This document shows positions 1-5,694 of a DNA stretch of 5,694 bases, in pieces. This stretch comes from Pseudomonadota bacterium (GTDB lineage: Bacteria; Pseudomonadota; Alphaproteobacteria; Rhizobiales; Rhizobiaceae). Within the stretch, counting starts at the first letter, position 1. Each line of letters begins with the position of its first letter. The notes below the pieces were generated by a model that worked only from the letters and a program-made list of their open reading frames with translations, was not told the origin of the DNA and ran no database searches. Made by a program: the position numbers and the translations under genes. The stretch spans positions 1 through 5,694 of the forward strand of contig JAEWHN010000314.1 of the NCBI GenBank assembly GCA_023387775.1, read 5' to 3'.

Positions 1-1065
1 AATATCGGCGACGGCATAACCCTGCCATTGGGTGGCCTTCGCCTGCAGGACATGGCCAAGAACTCGCTTGCCGCGGCGGCACGCATTGCCCGCGAGGAGA
101 TGGCCCGGGCCAGGCTCTTGAGACGGGGGCAGGGCAGGGTGTTCTATGCAGTGGGGGGCACGTGGCGAAACCTTGCCCGGCTGCATATGAACATGACGAA
201 CTATCCCCTCAGCGTCATGCATCATTATGAAATGAGCATCGAAAGCTGCCTGCCCTTCCTGCGCCAGGTCGCCAAGGGCGATGTCGACAAGATGAAGGGC
301 ATCGAGGGCGTGTCCAAGAACCGTCGCGCGCTCCTGCCATACGGCGCGGCCGTTCTGCTCGAGATCATCGCCAAGATGAAGCCGTCCAAGGTCGTGGTTT
401 CGGCCCACGGCGTGCGCGAGGGCTTCCTCTACTCGCTGCTGTCGCCGCGGGAACAGAAGCTGGATCCGCTCATTTCCGCGTCGGAGGAACTGGCGGTGCT
501 GCGCGCCCGTTCGGTCACCCATGCGCATGAGTTGGCGCGCTGGACCGGCCAGTCCTTCGCGGCTTTCGGCGTCGACGAGACCGAGGACGAAGCCCGCTAT
601 CGCCAGGCGGCTTGCCTGCTGGCAGACATCGGCTGGCGCGCGCATCCGGAATACCGGGGCACCCAGTCGCTCAACATCATCGCGCATGCCTCGTTCATCG
701 GCGTCGACCATCCCGGCCGCGCCTATCTGGCGCTGGCGAGCCTCTATCGCCATGAAGGCATTTCCAACGACGGCGGCGCCGCCGAGCTTCGGTCGCTGGC
801 CACGCCTCGTTATCTGGAGCGAGCCCGATTGCTGGGCGCGCTCTTCCGGGTCGTCTATCTCTTTTCGGCCTCGATGCCGGGGGTTATCCCCAAGCTGCGG
901 TGGGAAGAACGCGACGATGGGGTGCTGGCACTGGTGATCCCGACCGAGTTCGGCGACTTGCTCGGAGAGCGCCCGGCAGGCCGGCTCGGCCAGCTCGGCA
1001 AGCTGATCGGGCGCAAGCTCGTCATGGCCGTCGAGGGCGAGCCGGCCATCGTGGCCGGCAAGTGA
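1..1065 (+). CDS. ppx: Exopolyphosphatase, Ppx/GppA family (3' part, start outside window)
   Basis: Ppx/GppA phosphatases remove terminal phosphates from inorganic polyphosphate, and some members hydrolyse pppGpp, in the cytoplasm. The reading frame is open from the first base and reads NIGDGITLPLGG before the first possible start codon (TTG at 28). That sequence matches the family's interior SLPLGA-type segment, so the gene begins upstream and TTG 28 is not the start. The visible 354 residues carry AVGGTWRNLA (about residues 50-59), the phosphate-binding GGT-type motif of the actin-like ATPase fold, then SKNRRALLPYGAAVL (105-119) and VSAHGVREGFLY (133-144), equivalents of the family's ERxxxLPAG and SxxGLREG motifs. 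The C-terminal half has an HD-like helical region around LLADIG (207-212). About the first 130-170 residues of a roughly 500-residue protein are missing. It ends with TGA at 1063-1065, followed 17 bp later by a terminator. Family assignment is firm; Ppx versus GppA activity cannot be decided here. Confidence 0.93.
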   Translation, partial: NIGDGITLPLGGLRLQDMAKNSLAAAARIAREEMARARLLRRGQGRVFYAVGGTWRNLARLHMNMTNYPLSVMHHYEMSIESCLPFLRQVAKGDVDKMKGIEGVSKNRRALLPYGAAVLLEIIAKMKPSKVVVSAHGVREGFLYSLLSPREQKLDPLISASEELAVLRARSVTHAHELARWTGQSFAAFGVDETEDEARYRQAACLLADIGWRAHPEYRGTQSLNIIAHASFIGVDHPGRAYLALASLYRHEGISNDGGAAELRSLATPRYLERARLLGALFRVVYLFSASMPGVIPKLRWEERDDGVLALVIPTEFGDLLGERPAGRLGQLGKLIGRKLVMAVEGEPAIVAGK

Positions 1066-1082
1066 CGACAGGTCGTCCAACG

Positions 1083-1111
1083 AAAAAGGCCCGGTCGAAC
1101 CGGGCCTTTTT
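1083..1111. terminator. Bidirectional intrinsic terminator between ppx and the DoxX gene
   Basis: A perfect inverted repeat has an 8-bp GC-rich core, GGCCCGGT (1088-1095) and ACCGGGCC (1099-1106), with a CGA loop. It is flanked by A5 on the left (1083-1087) and T5 on the right (1107-1111). The symmetry gives a hairpin followed by a U tract on both strands. It therefore fits termination of ppx (plus) and of the convergent DoxX gene (minus), whose stop codon lies 25 bp to the right. Confidence 0.92.
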
Positions 1112-1135
1112 GCTGAAGCGTGTGCTTGCTTTCCG

Positions 1136-1519
1136 TCAGCGGCGCCGGCCGTCGACCGAATAGGCCCCGGGGCCAAACGCGGCAAGCACCAGAAGGCCGC
1201 CGGCCATGGCCAGGTTCTTCTGGAAATTGATGAGCTGGCCGGCGTCGGCCCAGTTCATGTGCGCGACCAAGGCCGAGGCAACGCAGAACAGCGCCAGCAC
1301 AGAGGCGGCGATGCGCGTCTGAACGCCGATGAGAACGGCAAGGCCGCCGAGGAGCTCGATCAGGCCGACGATCACGGCCGTGGCGGTCGGCACGGGCAGG
1401 CCGTAGCTGGCGAAATACTGTGCGGTTCCGGCGATGCCGGTCAGCTTGCCGTAGCCGGCGAGGATAAAGATGATCGACAGCAAAATGCGGCCGAGGAGTA
1501 CGATGGCACTGTTGGGCAT
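1136..1519 (-). CDS. DoxX-family small integral membrane protein
   Basis: The product is 127 residues with four predicted membrane-spanning helices at about residues 5-27, 44-65, 70-88 and 102-118, the layout of the DoxX/DoxD-like family. Family-typical features are LLGRILLSIIFILAGYGKL at the N-terminus, with a conserved Arg in helix 1 and the AGxxKL end of that helix, and the GLIELLGGLAVLIG segment in helix 2. The end is short and basic (DGRRR). DoxX proteins sit in the cytoplasmic membrane. Some relatives are quinol oxidase subunits or take part in redox and thiol stress, but for most members the function is unknown, so none is claimed here. The ATG start is supported by a purine-rich GGGGAAG ribosome binding site just upstream (1524-1530 on the plus strand). 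A possible -10 element TACAAT lies about 80 bp upstream of the start without a good -35. The gene converges with ppx and is separated from fumC by 173 bp with hairpins, so it is probably transcribed alone. Confidence 0.9.
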   Translation of the reverse strand: MPNSAIVLLGRILLSIIFILAGYGKLTGIAGTAQYFASYGLPVPTATAVIVGLIELLGGLAVLIGVQTRIAASVLALFCVASALVAHMNWADAGQLINFQKNLAMAGGLLVLAAFGPGAYSVDGRRR

Positions 1520-1620
1520 GTTTCTTCCCCTGAGACGATGTTCGATGACGCGGAGTAACGCGGAACTGGTTTCAAGACGAGATCGAAACTTCCGAACGCA
1601 TTGTACACCGATTCACACCT

Positions 1621-1663
1621 AATCGCACTCCGGCGTGCACAGCTGCCCGTCGGAGTGCGGATT
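1621..1663 (-). terminator. Long-loop inverted repeat downstream of fumC
   Basis: CGCACTCCG (1624-1632) and CGGAGTGCG (1651-1659) form a perfect 9-bp inverted repeat around 18 bases. The pairing continues for three more base pairs (AAT at 1621-1623 with ATT at 1661-1663) after a single bulged base at 1660. It lies 30-70 bp downstream of the fumC stop. No run of U follows on the minus strand, so it is not a classic intrinsic terminator. It may protect the mRNA 3' end, help Rho-dependent termination, or be a protein-binding dyad upstream of the DoxX gene. Confidence 0.4.
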
Positions 1664-1670
1664 TGTGGTC

Positions 1671-1688
1671 GTCCGGGGATGACCGGAC
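1671..1688 (-). terminator. Short hairpin immediately after fumC stop
   Basis: GTCCGG (1671-1676) and CCGGAC (1683-1688) pair perfectly around a 6-base loop, beginning four bases past the fumC stop codon. It has no U tract. It is a plausible 3'-end hairpin of the fumC transcript, acting with the longer dyad just beyond it. Termination here is an inference. Confidence 0.4.
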
Positions 1689-1692
1689 CCCG

Positions 1693-3090
1693 TCAGCCCG
1701 GGTGGGTCATGTCTTTGGGCCGCACCAGCCGGTCGAAGTCGGCTTCGCTGATATAGCCGCCACCCACCGCTTCCTCACGCAGCGTCGTGCCGTTCTTGTG
1801 CGCGGTCTTGGCGATCTTGGCGGCATTGTCGTAGCCGATGGTCGGCGCAAGAGCGGTGACCAGCATCAGCGAGCGCTCGAGCGCGGCCTTGATGTTGTCT
1901 TCGCGCGCCTCGATGCCGACCACGCAGTTGTCGGTAAACGAGATCGCCGCATCGGCCAAGAGTTGCACCGATTGCAGGAAATTGTAGGCCATCAGCGGGT
2001 TGTAGACGTTCAGCTCGAAATGGCCCTGGCTGCCGGCAAAGGTAATCGAGGCGTGATTGCCGAACACCTGCACGCAGACCTGCGTCAGCGCCTCGCACTG
2101 GGTCGGGTTGACCTTGCCGGGCATGATCGACGAACCGGGCTCGTTTTCCGGCAGAGACAGTTCACCGAGACCCGAGCGGGGCCCTGAGCCGAGGAAGCGG
2201 ATGTCGTTGGCGATCTTGAACAGGGCCGCAGCGGCGGCGTTGATGGCGCCGTGGCTGAACACCATGGAATCATGGGCCGCCAGCGCCTCGAACTTGTTCG
2301 GCGCCGTCACAAAATCGATGCCGGTGATGTCAGCGATGCGCTCCGCGACTTTTTCCGCGAAGCCGACCGGCGCATTGAGGCCGGTGCCCACCGCGGTGCC
2401 GCCCTGCGCCAGTTCGCACAGGCCGGGCAGCGTCATCTCGATGCGCTTGATGGAGGAGGCGACCTGCGCGGCATAGCCGGAGAATTCCTGCCCAAGCGTC
2501 AGCGGGGTGGCGTCCTGCGTGTGGGTGCGGCCGATCTTGACGATGTGGTCGAAGGCTTTGGCCTTGGCATCCAGTGCAGCGTGCAGGTGCTTCAGCGCCG
2601 GCAGCAGGTCATGGATGATCCGTTCGGCGCAGGCAATGTGCATGGCCGTCGGATAGGTGTCGTTCGACGACTGGCTCATATTGACGTGGTCGTTGGGGTG
2701 GACCGGCTTTTTCGAGCCCATGACACCGCCCAGCATCTCGATGGCGCGGTTCGAGATCACCTCGTTGGTATTCATGTTGGACTGGGTGCCGGAGCCCGTC
2801 TGCCAGACAACCAGCGGGAAGTGGTCGTTGAGCTTGCCGTCGATGACTTCCTGCGCAGCCTTGACGACGGCGTCGCCGATGGCGGGGTCAAGCCTGCCGA
2901 GCGCCATGTTGGCTTCGGCGGCTGCCCGCTTGACGATGCCGAGCGCCCGCACGATCGACAGCGGCTGCTTCTCCCAGCCGATCTTGAAGTTACCAAGCGA
3001 ACGCTGCGCCTGCGCGCCCCAGTAGCGGTCGGTCGCGACTTCGATGGGCCCGAAAGTATCGGTTTCAGTTCTGGTTGTTTGAGCGCTCAT
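1693..3090 (-). CDS. fumC: Class II fumarate hydratase (fumarase C)
   Basis: FumC is the iron-independent, homotetrameric fumarase that interconverts fumarate and L-malate in the TCA cycle, in the cytoplasm. The 465-residue product has the normal full length. Conserved blocks appear in order: SGTQSNMN (residues 100-107), HPNDHVNMSQSSNDTYPTA (131-149), GRTHTQDATP (187-196) with the catalytic His at 190, and the superfamily signature GSSIMPGKVNP (319-329) with the catalytic Ser expected at 320. K326 and N328 of the signature are present. By recalled alignment with E. coli FumC (His188, Ser318) nothing essential is missing. The KKPVHPND context is closer to mitochondrial and alphaproteobacterial fumarases than to the E. 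coli form. The ATG at 3090 has a strong GGAGG ribosome binding site (3098-3102 on the plus strand) with a 7-base spacer. The NIPSNAP gene lies 100 bp upstream on the same strand with no clear terminator or promoter between, so co-transcription is possible. Two hairpins follow the stop. Confidence 0.97.
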   Translation of the reverse strand: MSAQTTRTETDTFGPIEVATDRYWGAQAQRSLGNFKIGWEKQPLSIVRALGIVKRAAAEANMALGRLDPAIGDAVVKAAQEVIDGKLNDHFPLVVWQTGSGTQSNMNTNEVISNRAIEMLGGVMGSKKPVHPNDHVNMSQSSNDTYPTAMHIACAERIIHDLLPALKHLHAALDAKAKAFDHIVKIGRTHTQDATPLTLGQEFSGYAAQVASSIKRIEMTLPGLCELAQGGTAVGTGLNAPVGFAEKVAERIADITGIDFVTAPNKFEALAAHDSMVFSHGAINAAAAALFKIANDIRFLGSGPRSGLGELSLPENEPGSSIMPGKVNPTQCEALTQVCVQVFGNHASITFAGSQGHFELNVYNPLMAYNFLQSVQLLADAAISFTDNCVVGIEAREDNIKAALERSLMLVTALAPTIGYDNAAKIAKTAHKNGTTLREEAVGGGYISEADFDRLVRPKDMTHPG

Positions 3091-3190
3091 GAGGCCGCCT
3101 CCAGGATATTTTTACAATGCTGGCAACGGCCTACCGCTTTGCACAATAGGCTTCAAGTGCAGAGTGGGGAGCGCACGGGACCTAATCGGT

Positions 3191-3955
3191 TCAAAGCAGG
3201 GAACGGGCCGTGGGCGCCAGCCGAAGCCGTTCAGAAGGCCGTGTGAAATGCGTTTTCAGCCGTGGAAGGAGGTCTTGTGTCCAGGCGCGGTCGGCTTCGA
3301 GCGCGGCTTCGTGGTGGGCATGCGCCAGGGCGTCGGCAAAGCGCTGGAAGAAGACGAATACGTTCTCTTCTTCCCGCACCGGCAGGCGAGGGAAGGTGTT
3401 TTCGGCGTGTTCGGTCACGAAGGCGGCTATCGGCGCACCGTTATGCTGGGTGAGAAGCGGTGCGGCCTCTTCCGCCATGAGTGCCACGAACTCTGCCTCG
3501 GTTTCCGGTGCGATGTGGAAGATCACGGCCGACAAGACCGCGAAGGAAGCAACGTTGCGCAATTCGTCGCGCGCCCTGTCGGCAAGATCGAATGCGGAAC
3601 CGGCCCATGCCGGCTTCAGCAGCAGCACGTCGCTGTAGTCGATCATGGTGGCGTTGGCTGCATCCTTGTGCGCCGCCCAATCCGGACCGCCGTAGAAAGC
3701 TTCCAGCGCCTGCTTGCGCGAGACCATGTCGTCGAACCCGCGCAGCCAGACGAAGCAGTCCGGCCAGTCGAGGTCGCGGAACTGGCCGATCACATCCATC
3801 CCGGCCTCTTCCTGGCTTTCGATGAAATAGCCGTCGAAGATGCGGATAAGGTCCTCGCGGCGCCCGTTGTGGAGCGTGTATCGCCTTAGCTCGACCACGG
3901 GCGAGAACGATCTGGATCGCTCCGGGGGTCTGCGTATCACAAGTTTCTCGGTCAT
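3191..3955 (-). CDS. NIPSNAP-family protein, two ferredoxin-like domains
   Basis: The product has 254 residues. Residues 20-114 form a clear NIPSNAP domain: it opens with VVELRRYTLHNGRREDLIRIF and contains the IGQFRDLDWPDCFVWLRGF core, then a Phe-Tyr-Gly-Gly-Pro-xx-Trp turn (88-93). Residues about 138-243 look like a second, diverged copy of the same alpha+beta fold (FAVLSAVIFHI at the start, NVFVFFQRF near its end), giving a tandem dimeric alpha/beta-barrel arrangement. No signal peptide or membrane segment is visible, so it is probably cytoplasmic. The biochemical role of bacterial NIPSNAP proteins is largely unknown; relatives include small monooxygenase-like folds, and no reaction is claimed. 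The ATG at 3955 gives about 19 extra residues before the domain. It is preferred because a GAGAGGG ribosome binding site sits just upstream (3958-3964), whereas the GTG at Val20 has none. A strong promoter with an operator-like dyad lies 28-56 bp upstream, and fumC follows after 100 bp. Confidence 0.88.
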   Translation of the reverse strand: MTEKLVIRRPPERSRSFSPVVELRRYTLHNGRREDLIRIFDGYFIESQEEAGMDVIGQFRDLDWPDCFVWLRGFDDMVSRKQALEAFYGGPDWAAHKDAANATMIDYSDVLLLKPAWAGSAFDLADRARDELRNVASFAVLSAVIFHIAPETEAEFVALMAEEAAPLLTQHNGAPIAAFVTEHAENTFPRLPVREEENVFVFFQRFADALAHAHHEAALEADRAWTQDLLPRLKTHFTRPSERLRLAPTARSLL

Positions 3956-3982
3956 GACCCTCTCGGCAAGCTTTCCTGTTTC

Positions 3983-4011
3983 ATAACAGAACCGCTGCCC
4001 GGTTCTGTCAA
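3983..4011 (-). promoter_or_regulatory. Sigma70-type promoter of the NIPSNAP gene
   Basis: On the minus strand there is a perfect -35 hexamer TTGACA (plus-strand 4006-4011), a 17-bp spacer and a -10 hexamer TGTTAT (3983-3988, 4 of 6 matches to TATAAT). Transcription would start near 3976, leaving a leader of about 20 bases with the ribosome binding site directly before the ATG at 3955. The spacing, the perfect -35 and the position make this the best promoter in the window. It could serve both the NIPSNAP gene and fumC. Confidence 0.65.
3986..4008. promoter_or_regulatory. Operator-like dyad inside the NIPSNAP promoter
   Basis: ACAGAACCG (3986-3994) and CGGTTCTGT (4000-4008) form a perfect 9-bp inverted repeat with a 5-base centre. 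It fills the promoter spacer and overlaps half of both the -35 and the -10 hexamers. A protein bound here would block RNA polymerase, as with TetR-, GntR- or MarR-type repressors. The regulator is unknown and no regulator gene lies in the window. The spacer is the normal 17 bp, which argues against a MerR-type activator. Confidence 0.5.
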
Positions 4012-4105
4012 TCCGGCGTTGTCAGGAGCTTGCCCCGCCAGCATCAGCACCGAGGTGCGCCTCGCCAGCCTGGGCCGACCATAGCGCGTGTGAGGACCAG
4101 GCAAC
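4012..4105. other. Intergenic stretch upstream of NIPSNAP promoter
   Basis: This lies between the csbD terminator and the NIPSNAP promoter. The only structure seen is a small inverted repeat, CGAGG (4051-4055) and CCTCG (4060-4064). A minus-strand open frame crosses it but runs through the csbD terminator and the promoter, and has no recognisable product, so nothing coding is annotated. Confidence 0.5.
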
Positions 4106-4142
4106 CAAAGGAAGAAAGGCGCGCCTTGAAGCCCGCCTTTCT
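4106..4142 (-). terminator. Intrinsic terminator of csbD
   Basis: AGAAAGGCG (4113-4121) and CGCCTTTCT (4134-4142) pair perfectly over 9 bp around a 12-base loop. On the minus strand the hairpin is followed by a pyrimidine-rich TCCTTTGG tract, about 24 bp after the csbD stop. A 12-bp perfect palindrome, AAGGCGCGCCTT (4116-4127), overlaps the stem and loop, so an alternative fold is possible. The U tract is interrupted and termination may be partial. Confidence 0.65.
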
Positions 4143-4165
4143 CTGCCGCTACCAGAACAAGACGC

Positions 4166-4345
4166 TCAATGCGTGCGCTTGACCTTTTCCTTGGCGTCGC
4201 CATAGCCCTTCTGGATCTTGCCGGCCACCTTGTCGACTTTGCCCTCTGCCTCGGTGCGCTTGTTGCCGGTGAGCTTTCCGGCAGCTTCCTCGACAGCGCC
4301 CTTGGCCTGCTTTGCGACGCCTTTGATCTGGTCCTTGTTCACCAT
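4166..4345 (-). CDS. CsbD-family general stress protein
   Basis: Translation of the minus strand from ATG 4345 to TGA 4166 gives 59 residues beginning MVNKDQIKGVAKQAKG and continuing with GKLTGNKRTEAEGK, then GKIQKGYGDAKEKVKR. This is the characteristic CsbD/YjbJ pattern: a small, very hydrophilic, Lys/Glu-rich helical protein with KGxxKQxKGxxEExxGKxTG in the first half and a GKxQxxYGDAKExVK end, and the usual length of 55-70 residues. Family members are induced in the general stress response (SigB-controlled in Bacillus, stationary phase in enterobacteria), but their molecular role is not known. A GGGAGA ribosome binding site (4353-4358 on the plus strand) sits 7 bases before the start. A candidate EcfG-type promoter lies 36-60 bp upstream and a terminator follows, so the gene is probably monocistronic. 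It is easily missed because of its length. Confidence 0.92.
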   Translation of the reverse strand: MVNKDQIKGVAKQAKGAVEEAAGKLTGNKRTEAEGKVDKVAGKIQKGYGDAKEKVKRTH

Positions 4346-4380
4346 GTCCGTATCTCCCGAGTTTTTCGTTGGCGTCGGCT

Positions 4381-4405
4381 AACGGCCTTCAACGCAAAAA
4401 GTTGC
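4381..4405 (-). promoter_or_regulatory. Candidate EcfG (general stress) promoter of csbD
   Basis: On the minus strand GCAAC (4401-4405), a 16-bp spacer (4385-4400) and CGTT (4381-4384) match the alphaproteobacterial EcfG/RpoE2 consensus GGAAC-N16/17-CGTT with one mismatch. The -10 lies 36 bp before the csbD ATG, a suitable distance. Placing a general-stress sigma site before a CsbD gene makes biological sense. The mismatch is in the normally conserved -35 GG, so this remains a candidate. A weak sigma70 alternative, TTGAAG-N17-ACGAAA, overlaps it. Confidence 0.45.
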
Positions 4406-4448
4406 GAGACTGCTTCGCCGTGGGGCAGGGGTGGATCCGGGGCTGCGC

Positions 4449-4479
4449 AAACAAAAAGGGCGCCGCAAGGGCGCCCTTT
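4449..4479 (-). terminator. Intrinsic terminator of groEL
   Basis: AAAGGGCGCC (4455-4464) and GGCGCCCTTT (4470-4479) form a perfect 10-bp stem with a 5-base loop. On the minus strand it is followed by TTTTTGTTT (4449-4457, counting the Ts that close the stem), a clear U tract. It is about 100 bp past the groEL stop and only about 24 bp past the second copy of the groEL tail, which suggests it was the terminator directly behind the gene before the extra sequence appeared. Confidence 0.9.
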
Positions 4480-4521
4480 CCGTAAGCCTGAGATGGCTGG
4501 ACTTAGAAATCCATGCCGCCA

Positions 4522-4545
4522 CTCAAGCCCGCTTGCGGGCTTGAG
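4522..4545. repeat. 11-bp perfect palindromic hairpin between the groEL tail copies
   Basis: CTCAAGCCCGC (4522-4532) and GCGGGCTTGAG (4535-4545) are perfect inverted repeats separated by TT. An adjoining 5-bp hairpin, GCATC (4545-4549) and GATGC (4554-4558) with a TTTG loop, follows directly. No U tract follows on the minus strand. It could be a transcript-end hairpin or the core of a small palindromic repeat element. Confidence 0.8.
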
Positions 4546-4582
4546 CATCTTTGGATGCAATGGGCGTGCTTTATGGATTTCC

Positions 4583-5694
<1,112 letters not shown>

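Larger units (their letters stand above)
1520..1692. other. Intergenic region between fumC end and DoxX gene start
   Basis: This gap follows the fumC stop and leads into the DoxX gene on the same strand. It contains two inverted repeats listed separately (1671-1688 and 1621-1663), then AT-richer sequence with a weak promoter-like TACAAT on the minus strand near 1600-1605, and the DoxX ribosome binding site. No coding potential was found; plus-strand open frames here are extensions of frames antisense to the neighbouring genes. Confidence 0.6.

Noticed and set aside
28..30. TTG as the start of the Ppx protein
   Set aside because: The frame stays open to base 1 and the upstream residues NIGDGITLP match the family interior, so the true start is outside the window.
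1663..2187. 174-codon plus-strand open frame antisense to the fumC 3' end
   Set aside because: Same reason: low-complexity Arg/Gly/His-rich product fully explained by fumC on the other strand, with no ribosome binding site.
3091..3190. A separate promoter or terminator between the NIPSNAP gene and fumC
   Set aside because: Only a TTGAAG hexamer without a matching -10 and a 5-bp inverted repeat (3129-3133 with 3147-3151) were found, too weak to call.
2251..3246. 331-codon plus-strand open frame antisense to fumC
   Set aside because: It lies opposite a full-length, unmistakable fumarase. Its Arg/Gly/Asp-rich translation resembles no family and looks like the mirror of GC-rich codon bias.
3089..3889. 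266-codon plus-strand open frame antisense to the NIPSNAP gene
   Set aside because: The minus-strand frame carries a recognisable NIPSNAP domain; the antisense product has no recognisable features.
3952..4203. 83-codon minus-strand open frame overlapping csbD's end and the NIPSNAP promoter
   Set aside because: It overlaps the CsbD frame, runs through its terminator and through the TTGACA promoter, and has no family resemblance.
4339..4560. 73-codon minus-strand open frame between groEL and csbD
   Set aside because: It crosses the groEL terminator and the csbD promoter and start region; its product resembles nothing known.

Overview
The window looks like the chromosome of a high-GC alphaproteobacterium, most likely a member of the Hyphomicrobiales (Rhizobiales) near Mesorhizobium or another Phyllobacteriaceae. 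This rests on GC-rich codon use, the rhizobial style of the GroEL sequence and its Gly/Met/Pro tail ending in GGMDF, a mitochondrial-type FumC, and a possible EcfG-type stress promoter. The genus is an inference from remembered family patterns, not from a search.

Layout, left to right. (1) The 3' portion of a Ppx/GppA exopolyphosphatase gene on the plus strand (1-1065, cut by the left edge) ends in a symmetric intrinsic terminator (1083-1111). (2) A small DoxX-family membrane protein gene faces it on the minus strand (1136-1519), so both genes converge on that terminator. (3) A 173-bp gap holds two hairpins just downstream of fumC. (4) A complete class II fumarase gene, fumC (1693-3090, minus), follows. 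(5) A two-domain NIPSNAP-family gene (3191-3955, minus) lies 100 bp upstream of fumC on the same strand, with a good sigma70-type promoter whose spacer is filled by a perfect dyad. (6) A 59-codon CsbD-family stress-protein gene (4166-4345, minus) has its own terminator and a GCAAC-N16-CGTT sequence that resembles an EcfG promoter. (7) The gap between csbD and groEL carries groEL's terminator and an odd duplication of the last codons of groEL around a palindrome. (8) The 3' two thirds of groEL (4583-5694, minus) runs off the right edge.

Everything right of 1112 is on the minus strand. FumC belongs to the TCA cycle. Ppx degrades polyphosphate (and possibly pppGpp), GroEL folds proteins, and CsbD is a general-stress protein, so the region mixes core metabolism and stress functions without forming one pathway. 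The NIPSNAP and fumC genes may share a transcript, because no convincing terminator or promoter is visible between them.

No defence system, phage, transposase, CRISPR array or RNA gene was seen. The least ordinary structures are the duplicated groEL tail with its palindromes (4502-4600), the dyad inside the NIPSNAP promoter (3983-4011) and the candidate EcfG promoter of csbD (4381-4405).
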